Positions 61,390 through 64,000 of a stretch of DNA of 64,000 bases are shown piece by piece. The DNA is from Bacteroidia bacterium (lineage in GTDB: Bacteria > Bacteroidota > Bacteroidia > Cytophagales > Cyclobacteriaceae), in the NCBI GenBank assembly GCA_030426345.1, contig JAUHYU010000008.1, forward strand, positions 1-64,000, in the 5' to 3' direction. How positions within the stretch are numbered: position 1 is the first letter of the stretch; each line of letters opens with the position of its first letter. The position numbers were made by a program, and so were the translations under genes. Below the pieces are notes generated by a model, which did no database searches, was not told where the DNA came from, and saw nothing but the letters and a program-made list of their open reading frames with translations.

Positions 61390-62418
61390 ATGCTTATGAA
61401 AGTGCTTTATGCAATTCAAGGAACGGGAAATGGTCACCTGAGCAGGGCTAGGGATGTTATTCCTGCATTGAGGAAATATTGTGCTACCGAAATCCTGGTT
61501 TCGGGCTATCAGGCTGATGTCAATATTCCATATCTTCTGGACTATAAATATAGAGGAGTGAGTTTTGTCTTTGGGCAGAAAGGCGGGATTGATTTTTGGG
61601 ATACTTTCAAAAAAGCCAAACTTAAGTATTTTTTACAAGAAGTGTCTTCAGTGCCTGTCGAAAATTATGACCTTGTGATCAATGATTTTGAACCGGTAAC
61701 AGCATGGGCGTGTGAAGTGAAGGATATTCCATGCATATCTCTCAGCCATCAATCGGCTGTAATCAACAAATATAGTCCTCGACCAAAGAAGCAGGATGTA
61801 GTTGGCAATTTAATTCTGAAAAAATACGCACCGACAAAAGCACAATACGGATTTCACTTTGATCGCTACGCCCCTAATATTTTCACACCAGTAATCCGCA
61901 AAGAAATACGTGAAGCAGAGGTGGAAAATCATGGATATTATACGGTTTATTTACCTGCATATAGTGATGAGAAGTTAGTGCAAGTGCTTTCGCAGATCGA
62001 TGGCGTTCGTTGGCAAGTTTTTTCTAAAAACGCGAAACAAAAAACTACGATTGATAAAGTTGAAATCTGGCCAATCGATAACAGCACATATATTGAAAGT
62101 GTGAGAAAATGCAATGGATTGCTATGTGGAGCAGGATTTGAAGCGCCGGCAGAAGCGATTCATATGGGCAAAAAACTCATGGTGATACCTATGAAATTTC
62201 AATTTGAGCAATGGTGTAATGCCGCTGCTTTGGAGGAAATGGGTGTTCTTGTATTGAAAAAGATGAATGAGAATTCCGTTGAGAAAATTCAGGAATGGGT
62301 AGACTCTCGGGAAGCCATAGAAATCGAATACCCCGATCAAACTGAAATGATTATTCAACAGATCATGGAAGAGCAGATTTGGAGTCATAAAAAAGCATCA
62401 AAAACCATGGTTTTTTGA
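61390..62418 (+). CDS. MurG-like glycosyltransferase
   Basis: A 342-residue GT-B-fold glycosyltransferase of the MurG/GT28-like class. The N-terminal glycine-rich loop is QGTGNGHLSRARD, and the C-terminal sugar-nucleotide region is GLLCGAGFEAPAEAIHMGKKLMVIPM with the FEQWCNAAALEEMGV motif. It is cytoplasmic and probably transfers a sugar to a lipid or other envelope acceptor, next to an LpxH-like enzyme. The last eight codons and the TGA are formed by the left arm, centre and right arm of a terminator hairpin, an unusual overlap. Confidence 0.8.
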   Translation: MLMKVLYAIQGTGNGHLSRARDVIPALRKYCATEILVSGYQADVNIPYLLDYKYRGVSFVFGQKGGIDFWDTFKKAKLKYFLQEVSSVPVENYDLVINDFEPVTAWACEVKDIPCISLSHQSAVINKYSPRPKKQDVVGNLILKKYAPTKAQYGFHFDRYAPNIFTPVIRKEIREAEVENHGYYTVYLPAYSDEKLVQVLSQIDGVRWQVFSKNAKQKTTIDKVEIWPIDNSTYIESVRKCNGLLCGAGFEAPAEAIHMGKKLMVIPMKFQFEQWCNAAALEEMGVLVLKKMNENSVEKIQEWVDSREAIEIEYPDQTEMIIQQIMEEQIWSHKKASKTMVF

Positions 62419-62426
62419 TGCTTTTT
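62391..62426 (+). terminator. CCATGG-centred terminator overlapping the glycosyltransferase stop
   Basis: AAAAGCATCA (62391-62400) and TGATGCTTTT (62416-62425) form a stem around AAAACCATGGTTTTT, one base bulged, followed by more Ts. The TGA stop (62416-62418) is in the right arm. It also faces the minus-strand gene ending at 62460, so it may work on both strands. Confidence 0.82.
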
Positions 62427-62459
62427 TAATGCCAATTATTTAAAAGGGGTTAGGGAACT

Positions 62460-62923
62460 TTATTCCAAACTTTTGTAAGCCCCTCCAAAAATCTGCTTGA
62501 AATGATGTCGTTGGTGTGCGAGATAATCTCTAATGATAAAGCCAGCATTGACTTCCTTGCCCACGTCTATTGTCGAATCGAGTTTGTTATTGGGGAAATC
62601 TTTCATTTTATGAATCAATTGTTTGTGGAGCGCCACCCACAGCACAACTATTTCTTCGGTATATTTATTTTGATAATTTTGAAGTCTTACCCATTCATCC
62701 TGATCGTAGATCACAAAAGGATTTTCTTCGTATTGCACTCGGATGAGGCGTTGAAGATTGTGTATGGCACTATCGCACAAGTGTCCCAAAATTTCTTTTT
62801 TGCTCCATTTATATGGACCAGTTTGGCCTCCAGTGCTTCATGTGAGAACTGCCATATTTTATATGGAATGCGTTCTACAAGTTTCTCGAGACTAGCGATT
62901 GTTTGTTGGATGTGATCCATCAT
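62460..62923 (-). pseudogene. DinB-like protein gene interrupted by a frameshift
   Basis: Two overlapping minus-strand frames together make a DinB-superfamily protein of about 154 residues. The first (from ATG 62923) reads HIQQTIASLEKLVERIPYK and on to EALEAK; the second supplies GPYKWSKKEILGHLCDSAIHNLQR to the stop at 62460. Joining EAK to GPYKWSKKE restores the family sequence and needs one extra base near 62820-62826, within an A-run on the coding strand. As it stands, the first frame ends in 70 residues and the second lacks its own N-terminus. The ATG overlaps the xseB stop, so it belongs to the xseAB operon. The cause may be a true mutation or an assembly error in a homopolymer. Confidence 0.75.
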
Positions 62924-63120
62924 TCATCAAGGTTTTCTATGATATTTTCCAACTCCTGCCCAGTATCTTTGAGTTTAGATTTGCACTGTTTGATCAAATC
63001 TGCAGCCCGTTTTACCATGGTAGTAAGTTCGTCCATTTCTACCTCTTCACTTTCAATTTTCTGAACGATACCTTCGATTTCTTCAAGGGCATTTTTATAG
63101 TTAAATTTCTTTGCAGCCAT
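62920..63120 (-). CDS. xseB: Exodeoxyribonuclease VII small subunit
   Basis: A 66-residue helical protein with the XseB pattern FNYKNALEEIEGIVQKIESEEVEMDELTTMVKRAADLIKQCKSKL. It binds several copies to XseA to form the single-strand-specific nuclease used in repair and in degrading DNA ends. The ATG lies three bases from the xseA stop, and its own stop overlaps the start of the DinB-like gene by four bases, so the three are translationally coupled. Confidence 0.92.
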   Translation of the reverse strand: MAAKKFNYKNALEEIEGIVQKIESEEVEMDELTTMVKRAADLIKQCKSKLKDTGQELENIIENLDE

Positions 63121-63122
63121 TT

Positions 63123-64000
63123 TTATGATTTTTTTCTTTGTTTGCTTTTAGCAATTGTACTTTCCAAAACTAGATTTTCAGTGATGGTCGTGATATTTGC
63201 ACCTTTTTCTATTTGCTTCAATTGATGGATATTGATGCCATTTACCGTAGTAATAGAATAACCTCTTTTGAAGACCTGCTCAGGGTCCAATACATTTAAT
63301 TCTTTATCCAAATGATCTAGCATACTTTGTTGTTTTTGTACCAGTCTTTTGGGGTGTTTTGAAAGAATATATTTTAACTCATCCAATTTACGTTCATGGA
63401 ATTTTAAGGCATTTTGATGTCCAAATTTCAGCGTCTGCTCCCGTTGGTTCAAAATCAGATGCTGTTCATTTAATAATTTTTGCGTATTGCGCTGAAATCG
63501 GAAGGAAAGCAGACTGAGTTTAGAAATGTCTTCTTCTATGGTTTCATTCAATTTGTTTACTAAAGTATTAAAATGCTCTTCCAGCTTCATTTCATAATTT
63601 CTCACTCCGGAAATAATAAATTCGGCCACGGCCGTAGGTGTTTTCATCTTGGTATGCGCTACCATATCCGCAACAGTTTCATCGCGCTCATGGCCAATAC
63701 CGGTAACAACAGGTAATGGAAATTGAGCGATATGGCTCCCTAATTCATAAGAATCAAAGCAATCAAGATCCAAAGAAGCTCCACCACCTCGAATGATAAC
63801 CAACAAATCAAAATCGTCTGTGCTGCTAAATACTTGATGCATGGACTCAATGATCGAGGCAGCTGCCTGATCACCTTGCATGGTGGATTGGAATAGTTGA
63901 ATGTCAAATTGAAAGCCAAATTCATTTCCAGTCAGTTGATCCATGAAGTCGCCAAAACCAGCGGCAGTTTTACTGCTGATTACTGCAATTCTTTGAGGTA
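63123..64000 (-). CDS. xseA: Exodeoxyribonuclease VII large subunit, C-terminal part (5' end outside window)
   Basis: The frame is open to the window edge, so the N-terminal OB-fold domain is outside. The visible part begins with IAVISSKTAAGFGDF and continues with VVIRGGGASLDL-like LLVIIRGGGASLDLDCFDSYELG, the conserved GGGxxxDL core of the catalytic domain, then VVTGIGHERDETVADMVAH and PTAVAEFI. A long coiled-coil region follows, then the C-terminal segment RGYSITTVNGINIHQ. It cuts single-stranded DNA from both ends with XseB. The two genes are adjacent as in other bacteria. Confidence 0.93.
   Translation of the reverse strand, partial: PQRIAVISSKTAAGFGDFMDQLTGNEFGFQFDIQLFQSTMQGDQAAASIIESMHQVFSSTDDFDLLVIIRGGGASLDLDCFDSYELGSHIAQFPLPVVTGIGHERDETVADMVAHTKMKTPTAVAEFIISGVRNYEMKLEEHFNTLVNKLNETIEEDISKLSLLSFRFQRNTQKLLNEQHLILNQREQTLKFGHQNALKFHERKLDELKYILSKHPKRLVQKQQSMLDHLDKELNVLDPEQVFKRGYSITTVNGINIHQLKQIEKGANITTITENLVLESTIAKSKQRKKS

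Noticed and set aside
6355-62426. Reading the CCATGG hairpins as a MITE or REP mobile element
   Set aside because: Outer arms differ from copy to copy, there are no target duplications, and isolated cores lie within conserved coding sequence.
62502-62915. A 137-codon plus-strand open frame opposite the DinB-like gene
   Set aside because: It is the antisense shadow of the frameshifted DinB-like gene; the minus-strand reading gives recognisable family sequence, the plus-strand reading does not.
1-64000. A defence system, secretion apparatus or biosynthetic cluster
   Set aside because: I looked for nucleases, methyltransferases, toxin-antitoxin pairs, Cas genes, SusC/SusD pairs and synthase modules. 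Apart from xseAB and trmH, which are housekeeping, none is supported.

Overview
The window looks like chromosomal DNA of a marine-type, polysaccharide-degrading member of the Bacteroidota, probably a Cytophagales relative. The evidence is a Por/type IX C-terminal sorting domain, families largely confined to this phylum (DUF5686, DUF6495, DUF3857 pairs, CarboxypepD-like regulatory N-termini), a YpdA-type bacillithiol-disulfide reductase, few Shine-Dalgarno sequences, several TTG starts, and TAnnTTTG-type -7 promoter elements. Base composition is moderately AT-rich. I found no rRNA, tRNA, CRISPR array, transposase, prophage or integrase.

Layout. 1-2.7 kb is the end of an arginine operon (argB, argE-like deacetylase, argH). 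2.7-7.3 kb holds small enzymes, a lipoprotein sulfatase and a Tat-exported TIM-barrel sugar isomerase. 7.4-13.4 kb carries an eight-heme cytochrome fused to HEAT and TPR repeats, then two co-directional genes that both contain cyclic-nucleotide-binding domains: a metallo-beta-lactamase-fold protein with two such domains, and a CRP-like sensor fused to two other domains with no DNA-binding domain. 13.5-15.3 kb has two convergent short-chain dehydrogenases. 15.4-20.2 kb has two related secreted esterases; the first also has five near-identical PKD-like repeats, a LamG domain and a type IX sorting tail. 20.3-25.3 kb has trmH, a DUF5686 outer-membrane protein, a DUF2490 protein and a diacylglycerol-kinase-like enzyme. 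25.4-28.5 kb has two more sulfatases.

28.6-45 kb is mostly housekeeping and envelope genes: ypdA-like, a regulatory-domain protein, a lysine-rich basic protein, a large outer-membrane protein with an HEXXH metallopeptidase domain, a beta-propeller and a barrel, typA, a cold-shock protein, a CvfB-like protein, a TPR protein, and tandem DUF3857 proteins of which only the first keeps a transglutaminase catalytic cysteine. 45-49 kb has msrA, a PhoD-like phosphatase, an exported aldose epimerase and a small unknown. 49.3-55.2 kb is a compact cassette: TetR regulator with its own operator, a LolA-like periplasmic carrier, two LolC/E-like permeases, a LolD-like ATPase and an outer-membrane barrel. 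55.7-60.3 kb, on the minus strand, has a large lipoprotein combining a sugar-dehydrogenase propeller, HEAT repeats and cytochrome c, plus a second Tat-exported sugar isomerase. 60.5-64 kb has an LpxH-like hydrolase, a glycosyltransferase, a frameshifted DinB-like gene, xseB and the 3' part of xseA.

The most unusual feature is not a gene. The 8-mer AATCCATG occurs 40 times on the two strands, against about 2.5 expected from base composition. It lies in coding sequence in all three frames and also, as inverted pairs centred on CCATGG, forms the stems of intrinsic terminators. This resembles the arrangement of DNA uptake sequences or cyanobacterial HIP1-type iterated palindromes, and I know of no such signal described for this phylum.
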